A stretch of DNA of 64,000 nt from Sulfitobacter sp. HNIBRBA3233 (GTDB lineage Bacteria > Pseudomonadota > Alphaproteobacteria > Rhodobacterales > Rhodobacteraceae), in the NCBI RefSeq assembly GCF_040149665.1, contig NZ_JBEFLP010000001.1, forward strand, positions 1 to 64,000, written 5' to 3'. The first letter of the stretch is position 1. Each line of letters starts with the position of its first letter. Shown one piece after another: positions 25,790 through 34,351 of this stretch. A model generated the notes under the pieces. That model was given only the letters and a program-made list of their open reading frames with translations, ran no database searches and was not told the DNA's origin. The position numbers were made by a program, and so were the translations under genes.

Positions 25790-26800
25790 GTGACCAACAA
25801 CGACAGCGGACGTGCCACCGGTCTCAGCGATGCTGACTACAGGCGCCATTTCAGATCACTTCCGGCGCAGCTGATCATTCTGGACCGCGACCTGCGGGTG
25901 ACGGACGCAAACGATACTTTCGTGGACAATACCATCGGTGACCGTGACGCCCTGATCGGGGCCTATGTGTTCGATGTGCTTCCGTCACCGGACAACCTGC
26001 GCGAACCGATCGAAACAGCATTGCGCGCGGCGCTGGAGGGGGAGGAGACGCATGTCGAGGAGTTGTATTATCCGGTGCCCGACCCCGATGCCGGCCCGGG
26101 CGCTGTGCGCGATGTCTGGTGGCGTGCCACCCACCGCCCCTTGCGCGACACCGACGGCAACATCACCCATGTCGTCCAATTTGCCGAACCGATCACCGAA
26201 CGGATCCGCGCGCAAAAGCTGAGCGCTGCCATTCTGGACGAACTCGAACACCGGATCGGCAACCTGATGGCGCTGGTGCTGACCATCGCCAAGCGCATCG
26301 GCCGCGCCTCCGGTGATTTCGACAGTTTCATGCCCCGCTTCGAGGCGCGCGTGATGTCGCTGGCCGCCACGCAGAAGCTGCTGACCGGCGAAAACTGGCG
26401 TCAAGTCACAATGCAGGAGCTTGCAGAGAAACATCTCGCGCCCTACCGCTCTGCGTCGGCAAGCTCTGAGATCGTCATGCGCGGTCCGCGCCTGAACGTG
26501 ACCGCGCCGCAGGCGCAGGCGATCTCGATGGCGCTGCACGAGCTGACGACAAACTCCGCGAAATACGGCGCGCTTGCGACGGCGGGGGCGATTCTGGAAA
26601 TCGAATGGTCCGGCGTGCCGGAAGAGGATTTTCGCCTTGAGTGGAAGGAAACCGGCCTCTCGCTTGGCGCACCGCCCACCCGCACCGGCTTTGGCAGCGA
26701 GATCCTGACCACGATCTTTCCCGCCCAGATGTCCGCCGACGCGCACAAGCACATCGACGGCAGCAGCTTTACCTACATGCTGGAAACCGCGCCGCGCTAG
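25790..26800 (+). CDS. PAS-HWE-family sensor histidine kinase
   Basis: The N-terminal part is a PAS domain (FRSLPAQLIILDRDLRVTDA, then YVFDVLPSP). The C-terminal part is an HWE kinase: the phospho-acceptor block DELEHRIGNLMALVLTIAKR, the N-box ALHELTTNSAKYGAL, and the WxE element in RLEWKETGL. There is no transmembrane segment, so it senses a cytoplasmic signal, possibly light or redox through PAS. No LOV Cys motif (NCRFLQ) is seen. The GTG at 25790 with GGAG at 9-nt spacing is preferred; ATG at 25736 or 25751 are alternatives. No response regulator lies adjacent. Confidence 0.85.
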   Translation: MTNNDSGRATGLSDADYRRHFRSLPAQLIILDRDLRVTDANDTFVDNTIGDRDALIGAYVFDVLPSPDNLREPIETALRAALEGEETHVEELYYPVPDPDAGPGAVRDVWWRATHRPLRDTDGNITHVVQFAEPITERIRAQKLSAAILDELEHRIGNLMALVLTIAKRIGRASGDFDSFMPRFEARVMSLAATQKLLTGENWRQVTMQELAEKHLAPYRSASASSEIVMRGPRLNVTAPQAQAISMALHELTTNSAKYGALATAGAILEIEWSGVPEEDFRLEWKETGLSLGAPPTRTGFGSEILTTIFPAQMSADAHKHIDGSSFTYMLETAPR

Positions 26801-26812
26801 AGGGGCCGGCGG

Positions 26813-28450
26813 TCAGTTGCCCGCACTTTCCATGCGGCGGTTCTCGATCGTTTCTTCCAGCCAGCCGATGCGCATTTCGGGCACGGAGCTGAGCAACAGA
26901 TCGGTATAGGCGTCGAAGGGCGGCGACAGCACCTGGCTCTTGGGGCCGTAGCGCGCCACTTCGCCCTGATACATCACGGCGATGCTGTCTGCGATGGCCT
27001 TTACCGTCGCCAGATCGTGGGTGATGAACAGATAGGCCACGTCCTCGATCTTTTGCAGGTTCAGCAGCAGCTTCAGGATGCCATCCGCCACCAGAGGATC
27101 GAGCGCGCTCGTCACCTCGTCGCAGATGATCAGCTTGGGCTTGGCGGCCAGTGCGCGGGCGATGCACACGCGCTGCTTCTGCCCGCCGGACAGCTCGGCC
27201 GGATAGCGGTCCTGGAAACCGTCGCCCAGTTCGATCTCGTCCAGAAGCTCCTGAATGCGCTCCTGCTTTTTCTTGCCCTTCATGCCGAAGTAGAACTCCA
27301 GCGGTCTGCCGATGATGGTGCCGACTGTCTGGCGCGGGTTCATGGCGGTATCGGCCATCTGGTAGATCATCTGCAATTCGCGCAGATCCTCGTGACTGCG
27401 CGTCTTGAGACCGGGCGACAGAACGCGACCGTCAAAGGTGATCTGCCCCTGCGTGGGCGGCAGGAGGCCGGTGATGACCCGCGCCAGCGTCGATTTTCCC
27501 GATCCGCTTTCGCCGACCACGGCCAGTGTCTGGCCAGGATACATATCCACGCTGATGTTTTTCAGGACGTCGAAATTGGTGCCCGAATACCGCGCGGTGA
27601 TGCCTTCGACACGCAACAGCGGGCTCTCTGTCGGGGCTTTTTCCTCGTGGCGGATCGACCGCACGGATACCAGCGCCTGCGTGTATTCCTCTTGCGGGTT
27701 GTTGATGATCTGGTCGGCGGTGCCGTATTCGATCATCTCGCCCATTTTCAGAACCATGATGTGGTCGCTGACCTGTGCGACCACCGCTAGGTCGTGGGTG
27801 ATGTAGAGGGCCGCAACGCCGGTATCGGCGATCGCTTCCTTGATCGCGGCCAGCACGTCGATTTGCGTGGTCACGTCCAATGCGGTCGTCGGCTCGTCGA
27901 AGACCACGAGATCGGGCTCGGGGCAGAGCGCAAGCGCCGTCATGCAGCGCTGCAACTGGCCACCGGACACCTGATGCGGATAGCGGTTGCCGATGATCTC
28001 GGGCTCTGGCAGGCCCAGCTTCTCGAACAGGCGGACGGCACGCGCCTCCGCCTCTTTCTTCGAGAACTTGCCCTGCCTGATCGCGGCTTCGGTCACCTGC
28101 TCCATGATCTTCTTGGCGGGGTTGAACGACGCGGCAGCCGACTGGCTGACATAGGTCACCTCGCCGCCGCGCAGGCGGCGCACGTCGCCCATGCGCGATT
28201 TCAGGATGTCGCGACCGTTGAGTTCCACCTTGCCGCCGGTGATCTCGACGCCGCCGCGCCCGTAGGCGAGCGTCGCCAGACCGATGGTGGATTTGCCCGC
28301 GCCGGATTCACCGATCAGGCCCAGCACCTTTCCGGCCTCAAGCTCGAAATCCACACCATGAACGATATCGATATCGTGGGGCTTCTCGCCGGGCGGATAC
28401 ACCGTTGCGCCGATCTTCAGCCCGCGAACCTTGAGAACTTTCTCGCTCAT
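26813..28450 (-). CDS. Peptide-type ABC transporter ATP-binding protein, fused double ATPase (DppD-DppF / YejF-like)
   Basis: This 545-residue protein carries two complete nucleotide-binding domains. The first has Walker A GESGAGKST near residue 47, signature VSGGQLQRCMTALAL and Walker B LVVFDEPTTALD. The second has Walker A GESGSGKST near 314, signature LSGGQKQRVCIARAL and Walker B LIICDEVTSALD. It energises the importer made by the two permeases upstream on this strand. The start overlaps the DppC-type stop by 4 bp. Fusion of both ATPases is usual in the YejF subgroup. Confidence 0.92.
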   Translation of the reverse strand: MSEKVLKVRGLKIGATVYPPGEKPHDIDIVHGVDFELEAGKVLGLIGESGAGKSTIGLATLAYGRGGVEITGGKVELNGRDILKSRMGDVRRLRGGEVTYVSQSAAASFNPAKKIMEQVTEAAIRQGKFSKKEAEARAVRLFEKLGLPEPEIIGNRYPHQVSGGQLQRCMTALALCPEPDLVVFDEPTTALDVTTQIDVLAAIKEAIADTGVAALYITHDLAVVAQVSDHIMVLKMGEMIEYGTADQIINNPQEEYTQALVSVRSIRHEEKAPTESPLLRVEGITARYSGTNFDVLKNISVDMYPGQTLAVVGESGSGKSTLARVITGLLPPTQGQITFDGRVLSPGLKTRSHEDLRELQMIYQMADTAMNPRQTVGTIIGRPLEFYFGMKGKKKQERIQELLDEIELGDGFQDRYPAELSGGQKQRVCIARALAAKPKLIICDEVTSALDPLVADGILKLLLNLQKIEDVAYLFITHDLATVKAIADSIAVMYQGEVARYGPKSQVLSPPFDAYTDLLLSSVPEMRIGWLEETIENRRMESAGN

Positions 28451-29262
28451 CCGCGACCGCCTTTCAGTGATGTTGTCCGCCCGAGGATCCAGTCAGCCAC
28501 AAGGTTGATCGAAATACACAAGGTGGCGATGGCGAAGGCGGGATAGAGGGCCGCGGCGATGCCGTAGTTGATGCCCTCCTTGTTCTCTTTCACGATGCCG
28601 CCCCAGTCCGCCTGCGGTGGCTGCACACCAAGGCCGAGGAACGACAGGGTCGACACGAAAAGAACCATGAAGATGAACCGCAGACCCATTTCCGCCACCA
28701 GTGGCGAAAGCGCGTTGGGCAGGATCTCGCGGAAGATGATCCAGGCGATCTTCTCGCCGCGCAGGCGTGCTGCTTCGACATAGTCCATCACGGTGATGTC
28801 CACGGCCACCGCGCGGGCGAGGCGATAGACTCGGGTGCTGTCCAGCAGACCCATCAGCACGATGAGCGTGGTCATCGTGGTCGGCATCACCGACAGCACG
28901 ACCAGCGCGAAAATCAGCGACGGGATCGACATGATCAGATCGACAAGGCGCGAGAGCGCCTGATCCACCCATCCTCCCGATACGGCGGCGAAAAAGCCCA
29001 GCACCGATCCGGTGATAAAGCTGAGCGCCGTCGCCATCGTGGCGATGAAGATGGTCGTGCGCCCGCCGTAGATCATCCGGCTCAGAAGGTCGCGGCCGAT
29101 GCTGTCGGTGCCCAGCAGGAACTGGTCCGAAGGGGCCTCCCACACGTCGCCCACGACCTCGGCCATGCCATAGGGGGAAATCCACGGCGCGAAGATGGCG
29201 CAGAAAAAGAACAGGATGGTGAAAAACAGCCCGATAAGGGCGGCGGGGGGGATACGGATCAT
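28447..29262 (-). CDS. Peptide-type ABC transporter permease, DppC type
   Basis: This 271-residue membrane protein has an N-terminal hydrophobic segment (LIGLFFTILFFFCAIFAPW). It also has the DppC/OppC extracytoplasmic element HLLGTD-like (DQFLLGTDSIGRDLLSRMIYG). The ATPase-contact loop is EAARLRGEKIAWIIFREILPNA. It pairs with the DppB-type permease encoded 61 bp upstream and overlaps the ATPase gene by 4 bp. Genes with this layout import peptides, glycosylated compounds or opines. Confidence 0.92.
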   Translation of the reverse strand: MIRIPPAALIGLFFTILFFFCAIFAPWISPYGMAEVVGDVWEAPSDQFLLGTDSIGRDLLSRMIYGGRTTIFIATMATALSFITGSVLGFFAAVSGGWVDQALSRLVDLIMSIPSLIFALVVLSVMPTTMTTLIVLMGLLDSTRVYRLARAVAVDITVMDYVEAARLRGEKIAWIIFREILPNALSPLVAEMGLRFIFMVLFVSTLSFLGLGVQPPQADWGGIVKENKEGINYGIAAALYPAFAIATLCISINLVADWILGRTTSLKGGRG

Positions 29263-29323
29263 GGCAAAACCCTCTGCGATAGGGGGAGGGGGCGCGCGGG
29301 GAACGTCGGGGCAGGCACAGTCT

Positions 29324-30280
29324 TCATTTGGGGTGCCTCAGCCGCGGATTGGCAAGGATCGACACGATATCCGCGATCAGGTTCAGACCGATATAGACCG
29401 CGGCAAAGATCAGCCCGCAGGCCTGCACGACCGGAACATCGCGTTTGCTGACGTGATCGACAAGGTACTGGCCCATGCCGGGATAGGCAAAGACGACCTC
29501 GACCACGACCACGCCGACGACAAGGTAGGCGAGGTTGATCATCACGACGTTCACGATGGGCGCGATGGCATTGGGGAAGGCGTGCTTGCGAATGATGGTG
29601 AGCAGGCGCAGGCCCTTCAGTTCCGCCGTTTCGATATAGGCCGACTGCATCACGTTCAGGATCGCCGCGCGTGTCATGCGCATCATATGGGCGAGAACGA
29701 CGAAGGTCAGCACGATGACGGGGATCGCGATGGCGTTGAGCTTCTGGAACAGATTCATGGAATCGTTCATCAGGGCCACCGACGGGAACCAGCCCAGCTG
29801 GATGGCGAGGAAGTAGATCAGGATATAGCCGATCATGAACTCGGGGATCGAAATCGTTGTCAGCGTGATCGCCGAGATCAGCTTGTCAGGCCAGCGATCC
29901 TTGTAGCGCACGGCCAGCAACCCCAGAAAGATCGCCAGCGGGACAGAGATCACCGCAGCCCAGAAGGCAAGAAACAGCGTATTGCCGAGCCGTCCCGAAA
30001 TGCTTTCGGTGATGTCGCGGCCATTGGTCAGCGCGGTTCCGAGATCGCCTTGGAGAACACCGCCGAGCCATTCGAAATAGCGGGTCACAGGCGGCGTGTT
30101 CAGGCCCAGTTCCTCGCGCAGGTTGGCAAGGGATTCGGGTGTCGCGGACTGCCCGAGAATTTGTTGTGCCACATCGCCCGGCAGCATGGTGGTGCCCGCA
30201 AAGATCAGGATCGACGCAGCGATGAGGAGCAGGAAGCCCAGCGCGAGGCGCTGGGCTACCAATTTTACGACCGGGTGCAT
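29324..30280 (-). CDS. Peptide-type ABC transporter permease, DppB type
   Basis: This 318-residue membrane protein starts MHPVVKLVAQRLALGF, a typical DppB opening; a longer reading adds seven residues inside the preceding gene. The ATPase-contact loop is YIETAELKGLRLLTIIRKH, with YPGMGQYLVDHV further on. Its ATG shares one base with the stop of the substrate-binding protein gene, so the two are coupled. It contributes half of the channel. Confidence 0.92.
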   Translation of the reverse strand: MHPVVKLVAQRLALGFLLLIAASILIFAGTTMLPGDVAQQILGQSATPESLANLREELGLNTPPVTRYFEWLGGVLQGDLGTALTNGRDITESISGRLGNTLFLAFWAAVISVPLAIFLGLLAVRYKDRWPDKLISAITLTTISIPEFMIGYILIYFLAIQLGWFPSVALMNDSMNLFQKLNAIAIPVIVLTFVVLAHMMRMTRAAILNVMQSAYIETAELKGLRLLTIIRKHAFPNAIAPIVNVVMINLAYLVVGVVVVEVVFAYPGMGQYLVDHVSKRDVPVVQACGLIFAAVYIGLNLIADIVSILANPRLRHPK

Positions 30281-31884
30281 CAGGCGTCTTTCAGCCAGCA
30301 CTTGATGTGCGACCGGTTGTTCATCACAGGACCGTTCGGATCGTTGTTCCAGCCGCCGATGTTGTCGGAGACACCTGCAACGAAGTCGTTGAACATCGGC
30401 AGGATCAGGCCGCCCTCGTCACGCAGCATCTTCGCCATGTCGGAGTAGATCTCCGCGCGCTTGACCGCGTCGAGCTCGCCACGGGCGTCCAGAAGCATCT
30501 GGTCGAACTCGGGGCGCTTCCAGCGCGTGTCGTTCCAGTCTGCGGTCGACAGATAGGCTGTCGAATACATCTGGTCCTGCACCGGACGACCGCCCCAGTA
30601 GGACGCGCAGAAGGGTTGCACGTTCCACACTTCGGACCAGTAGCCGTCGTTTGGCTCACGCTTGATTTCCAGCGGGATACCCGCCGCCTGTGCGGACTGC
30701 TGGAACAGCGCCGCCGCATCGACCGCACCGGGGAAGGCACCGTCGGCGACGCGCAGCACGATGGGCGATCCGTCGTGACCGGACTTCTCGTAGTGCTCGC
30801 GCGCCTTCTCGATGGAATGCTCGCGCTGGGGGATCGATTCGTCGAACAGCGGATAGGCCGCGTTGATCGGGAAGTCGTTGCCCACCGACCCGAAGCCGCG
30901 CAGGATCTTGTCGACCATTTCTTCGCGGTTGATGGCGTATTTCAGCGCCAGCATCACGTCGTTGTTGTCGAACGGCGCCGTGTCCTTATGCGCGATAAAG
31001 ACATAGTGACCACGACCGGCGACCGATTCAATCCGCAGGTTCGGCGCGCGGCCCAGAAGGTCCGCGACCTTGGGATCGACGCGGTTGATGATATGCACCT
31101 GACCGGACTGCAGCGCGGCGGTCCGTGCGGTTGCGTCGTTCAGCACCAGCTGCTCGATTTCGTCGGCCCAGCCACGGTTTTCGCTGTCCCAGTAATCTTC
31201 GCGACGCTTGAAGGCGTGGCGCACGCCGGGCTCGTCGATCTCGATCGTGTAGGGGCCTGTGCCGATGCCGGCGGCCGGATCGTCCATGCCGCCATTGGGC
31301 TGGATCATCAGGTGGTAGTCGGCCATCAGATAGGGAAGGTCGGCGTTAGGCGTGTCGAGGTCGACGATGAAGTTGTCACCATCGACCTTCATGCCCGAGA
31401 TCCCCTTCATGATGCCCAGAGCACCGGACTGGCTTTCCTCGTTCGAGTGGCGCTGCATCGTTTTCAGCACGTCGTCGGGGGTCATGTCCTTGCCGTTGGA
31501 GAAGGGGATGCCCTTGCGGATCTTGAAAACCCACTGCTTGGCGTCGGCGGATGCTTCGACGCTTTCCGCCATGCGGTATTCGATCTGACCTTCGGGGTCG
31601 ACCTCGACCAGCGTTTCACCCCATGCGCGCAGGTTGTTCAGGGGCACTTCGGATGCGGTCAGTGCGGGGTCTTGGGTGTTGGTGCTCTCGCCCCCGGACG
31701 AGCCGATGCGCAGCATGCCGCCGCGCTTCGGCGCTTCGTGCGCCGCGGCTTGTGCATGGCCCGCGATCATCGCGTTGGCGGCGGCGGCTGTCACCCCGAG
31801 CGCAGCTGCGCGGGTGACGAATTCGCGACGCGTCATCGATCCTGTCGCGACGCGGGCGCTCATCTGTTCCAGTTGTTCGTTCAT
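30280..31884 (-). CDS. Peptide-type ABC transporter substrate-binding protein (SBP_bac_5)
   Basis: This 534-residue protein carries a Tat signal with Arg19-Arg20 in MTRREFVTRAAALG, followed by a hydrophobic stretch and AGHAQAAA. The mature part has the SBP_bac_5 pattern: GGMLRIGSSGGESTNTQDPAL, then WVFKIRKGIPFSNGKDMTPDDV. It delivers a peptide or similar solute to the DppB/DppC permeases. The start at 31884 has GGGAG about 10 nt upstream. Earlier in-frame residues are not protein-like. The upstream AT-rich gap of 138 bp separates it from the CocE-type hydrolase. Confidence 0.92.
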   Translation of the reverse strand: MNEQLEQMSARVATGSMTRREFVTRAAALGVTAAAANAMIAGHAQAAAHEAPKRGGMLRIGSSGGESTNTQDPALTASEVPLNNLRAWGETLVEVDPEGQIEYRMAESVEASADAKQWVFKIRKGIPFSNGKDMTPDDVLKTMQRHSNEESQSGALGIMKGISGMKVDGDNFIVDLDTPNADLPYLMADYHLMIQPNGGMDDPAAGIGTGPYTIEIDEPGVRHAFKRREDYWDSENRGWADEIEQLVLNDATARTAALQSGQVHIINRVDPKVADLLGRAPNLRIESVAGRGHYVFIAHKDTAPFDNNDVMLALKYAINREEMVDKILRGFGSVGNDFPINAAYPLFDESIPQREHSIEKAREHYEKSGHDGSPIVLRVADGAFPGAVDAAALFQQSAQAAGIPLEIKREPNDGYWSEVWNVQPFCASYWGGRPVQDQMYSTAYLSTADWNDTRWKRPEFDQMLLDARGELDAVKRAEIYSDMAKMLRDEGGLILPMFNDFVAGVSDNIGGWNNDPNGPVMNNRSHIKCWLKDA

Positions 31885-32022
31885 GGTGGTCGTACTCCCA
31901 TTAGTTGAGTTATTGCGTCTGATGTCGCGCAATTTTATTGAATGATGCGTCAAACTTGCGCATTTCACACTACGCTGCAAGGCTTAATGCCCGCCCTTTA
32001 CGTCGCAGATGTTATGCCGCGC

Positions 32023-34020
32023 CTAGAGATTGTTGCGCTCTATGGTATCGCTCACATCGCGGCTGTAGATCAGGGTATCGTTCTCGTAGGCCTCCACGCG
32101 CGCCTCGAGAAAGAAGCTCTCGCGGTCCGACCACATCTTGCAGGTTGTCTCGGTGCGCAGGCGGATGTCATCGCGGATGATCTCGTCGCTCCAGTGGCAA
32201 TTGCCCCGTGCGGACAGCGGGTCGTCGGGGTGGATGTCCCACCGCTCGCGGGCGATCGAGCCGGTGATCAAACCGTGCTCCAGATCGCGCGATTTGCCGA
32301 AACCATCCTCGATCACAAGGCTGTGGACGCCGGTGACCATATCGGTTTCCTGCCGTCTGACGTGGTTTTCCTCGCGCAGGGTCTCGCTGCGGTGCGGGGG
32401 CGCGGCGTCGGGCGGCGCAAAGCCGATCTCGTCCGCGTCCGAACCGGGACGCTGCGGCAGCGCGATGCTGCCCTGCGCGATGCTCAGGGTCGCGGCTTCG
32501 GGCGCGGGCCACAACAGCGGCCAGTAGGCTGTCGACACGGACACCCGCAACCGGTGGCCGGCGGGCACGCGGTAGGCGATATGGTCCAGATCGAGCGTGA
32601 TCTCGAAAGGTTTTCCGGGTTCGAGCGGGGCGGGATTGGCGTGGCTGTCGCGGTGGCTGAGGTTCAGTACCCCGTAGGTGATCCGCGCGGTGGCACCATC
32701 GGGCTGGACGTGGTTGAGCCGCACGGCAATCTGCCCCTGCGGCTTGTCCGAGGTCATCTGGAGCGTGATCCGCGGTGCCCCTACGATATCCATGTTCGCC
32801 GACAGCGGCGCGCTGTCCCAGGTGGCCGACAGCGCATCGTCGCCACGCTGGTCCGCCGGCATTTCAGGGCCCAGCCAAATCGCGCAATACTCGCCCGCTG
32901 CCGCGCCACAATGGGCGGGCGACGAGATATCCGTTGCAATCGCCTCGGGCGAATCGCTCAACCGCCCCTCGGCGCCAAGGTGCAGGGTCTGCACCGGCAG
33001 ATGGCTCGTTGCGCCTTCCTTTTCGGCGATCCAACGCCCGGGGCGTTCGCTGTACCATGCCGCGGGGGGCAATCCGTCCATCAGATAGGCGCGGTAATCG
33101 GGATCGTCCTCGACACCGGTGGGAATGTCCTTGAGCCAGCGGTCCCACCACCGCAAAGCTTCCTGAAGAAAGCCGATGCGCGGTTCGGGAACGGCGAAAT
33201 GGGGGTATTTGTGCACCCATGGCCCGACAATACCCTTGCTGCCCGGCACCTCTTCTACAAGGCGCGGCACGGTGTTCTTGTACGCGTCCCCCCAGCCGCC
33301 GACGGCCAGAACCTTTGCCTTGATCGCGCTGAAATCCTCGCAGACCGATCCGTGCTGCCAATAGGCGTCGCGGGTCTGGTGGCGCAGCCAGGTGGCGGGC
33401 AGAAACGGCTCCGCTTCCAGACGCTCCAGCCACATCTCGCGCCAGTTCTCGCGCAGGGCCGGATCGGGTGCGCGGCTGGAGAAGCTCCACATCGTGGCCC
33501 CCCAGCCCAGATTTTCGTTCAGCAGGCAGCCGCCCTTGTAGTGGATGTCATCGGCAAAGCGGTCCGTGGTGGAGCACAGCGTGATCACCGCCTTCAGCGG
33601 CTCGGGCGCGAGGGCGGCAACCTGCAATCCGTTGAACCCGCCCCAGCTGATTCCCATCATGCCCACCGTGCCGCTGCACCACTTTTGCTTGGCGGCCCAA
33701 TGGATGACCTCGACCGCATCTGCGAGCTCCTGCGGCGTATATTCGTCCTCCATCAGCCCTTCGCTGTCGCCATTGCCACGCATGTCCACGCGCAGGCAGG
33801 CATAGCCGCGTTGCGCGAAATAGGGGTGGGTCAGCGCATCGCGGACGACGGTGCCGTCGCGTTTGCGGTAGGGCAGGAACTCGAGGATCATCGGCACCGC
33901 CGTCTCGTCCGATCCTTCCGGCCGCCACAGCCGCGCCGACAGGCGGGTGCCATCGGACATCACGATGGGGTGGTCGGGATCTTCGATCAGGGCGGGCAGG
34001 GTATTGGGTGTGTCGGTCAT
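32023..34020 (-). CDS. CocE/NonD-family hydrolase (X-Pro dipeptidyl-peptidase-like)
   Basis: This 665-residue protein has the two-part CocE build. An alpha/beta-hydrolase domain carries VDMRGNGDSEG at 78-88, the nucleophile elbow GISWGG at 123-128 (Ser125), an Asp in GGWGDAYKNT and a His in GPWVHKYPH. A C-terminal jelly-roll domain (X-Pro dipeptidyl-peptidase C-like) carries VPAGHRLRVSVS. No signal peptide is seen, so it is cytoplasmic. It lies upstream of a peptide-type importer on the same strand. It may cleave an ester or peptide bond of the imported compound; the substrate is unknown. Confidence 0.9.
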   Translation of the reverse strand: MTDTPNTLPALIEDPDHPIVMSDGTRLSARLWRPEGSDETAVPMILEFLPYRKRDGTVVRDALTHPYFAQRGYACLRVDMRGNGDSEGLMEDEYTPQELADAVEVIHWAAKQKWCSGTVGMMGISWGGFNGLQVAALAPEPLKAVITLCSTTDRFADDIHYKGGCLLNENLGWGATMWSFSSRAPDPALRENWREMWLERLEAEPFLPATWLRHQTRDAYWQHGSVCEDFSAIKAKVLAVGGWGDAYKNTVPRLVEEVPGSKGIVGPWVHKYPHFAVPEPRIGFLQEALRWWDRWLKDIPTGVEDDPDYRAYLMDGLPPAAWYSERPGRWIAEKEGATSHLPVQTLHLGAEGRLSDSPEAIATDISSPAHCGAAAGEYCAIWLGPEMPADQRGDDALSATWDSAPLSANMDIVGAPRITLQMTSDKPQGQIAVRLNHVQPDGATARITYGVLNLSHRDSHANPAPLEPGKPFEITLDLDHIAYRVPAGHRLRVSVSTAYWPLLWPAPEAATLSIAQGSIALPQRPGSDADEIGFAPPDAAPPHRSETLREENHVRRQETDMVTGVHSLVIEDGFGKSRDLEHGLITGSIARERWDIHPDDPLSARGNCHWSDEIIRDDIRLRTETTCKMWSDRESFFLEARVEAYENDTLIYSRDVSDTIERNNL

Positions 34021-34351
34021 GCGGGCAGGTAACGGTCACCCGGCGCAGCCTGTCAACCGGATTAAGGCAAACTGCAGGTTAACCCACTGAAAAGTTGCGT
34101 AAAGCTGGCGGCGAGATGTTTGATCTTTCAACTACCGCCACGGTTGAGCGTGTGACATTCATCGCACACCACTGAATATACGGGGAAATTCTCGTTCAAT
34201 AAACACTGGATTAAGCCTCCCGTTCCTGCCTATTGTGGCGACATAAAGGTGAAATCACGGCACGATTGAACGGGCCGGGTATCAGAAACACAAAAACAAT
34301 AACCAGGCGACCCGCGGCAAGACGGGCGTTTTGAGGTAGAGTGGTAGAGCA
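34021..34351. other. Divergent regulatory region of the hydrolase and adhesin genes
   Basis: These 331 bases are AT-rich compared with the surroundings and hold no reading frame. They must carry the promoters of the minus-strand CocE-type gene and the plus-strand adhesin operon. A-rich runs near 34286-34310 and TTGAGG near 34331 stand out, but no clear -35/-10 pair or operator can be fixed by eye. A long regulatory leader is common for surface adhesin operons. Confidence 0.5.

Noticed and set aside
30307..31908. 533-codon plus-strand frame
   Set aside because: It lies exactly opposite the substrate-binding protein gene, has no domain, and its composition is that of an antisense shadow.
31942..34032. 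696-codon plus-strand frame
   Set aside because: Opposite the CocE-type hydrolase, which has a full catalytic triad; this frame shows none.
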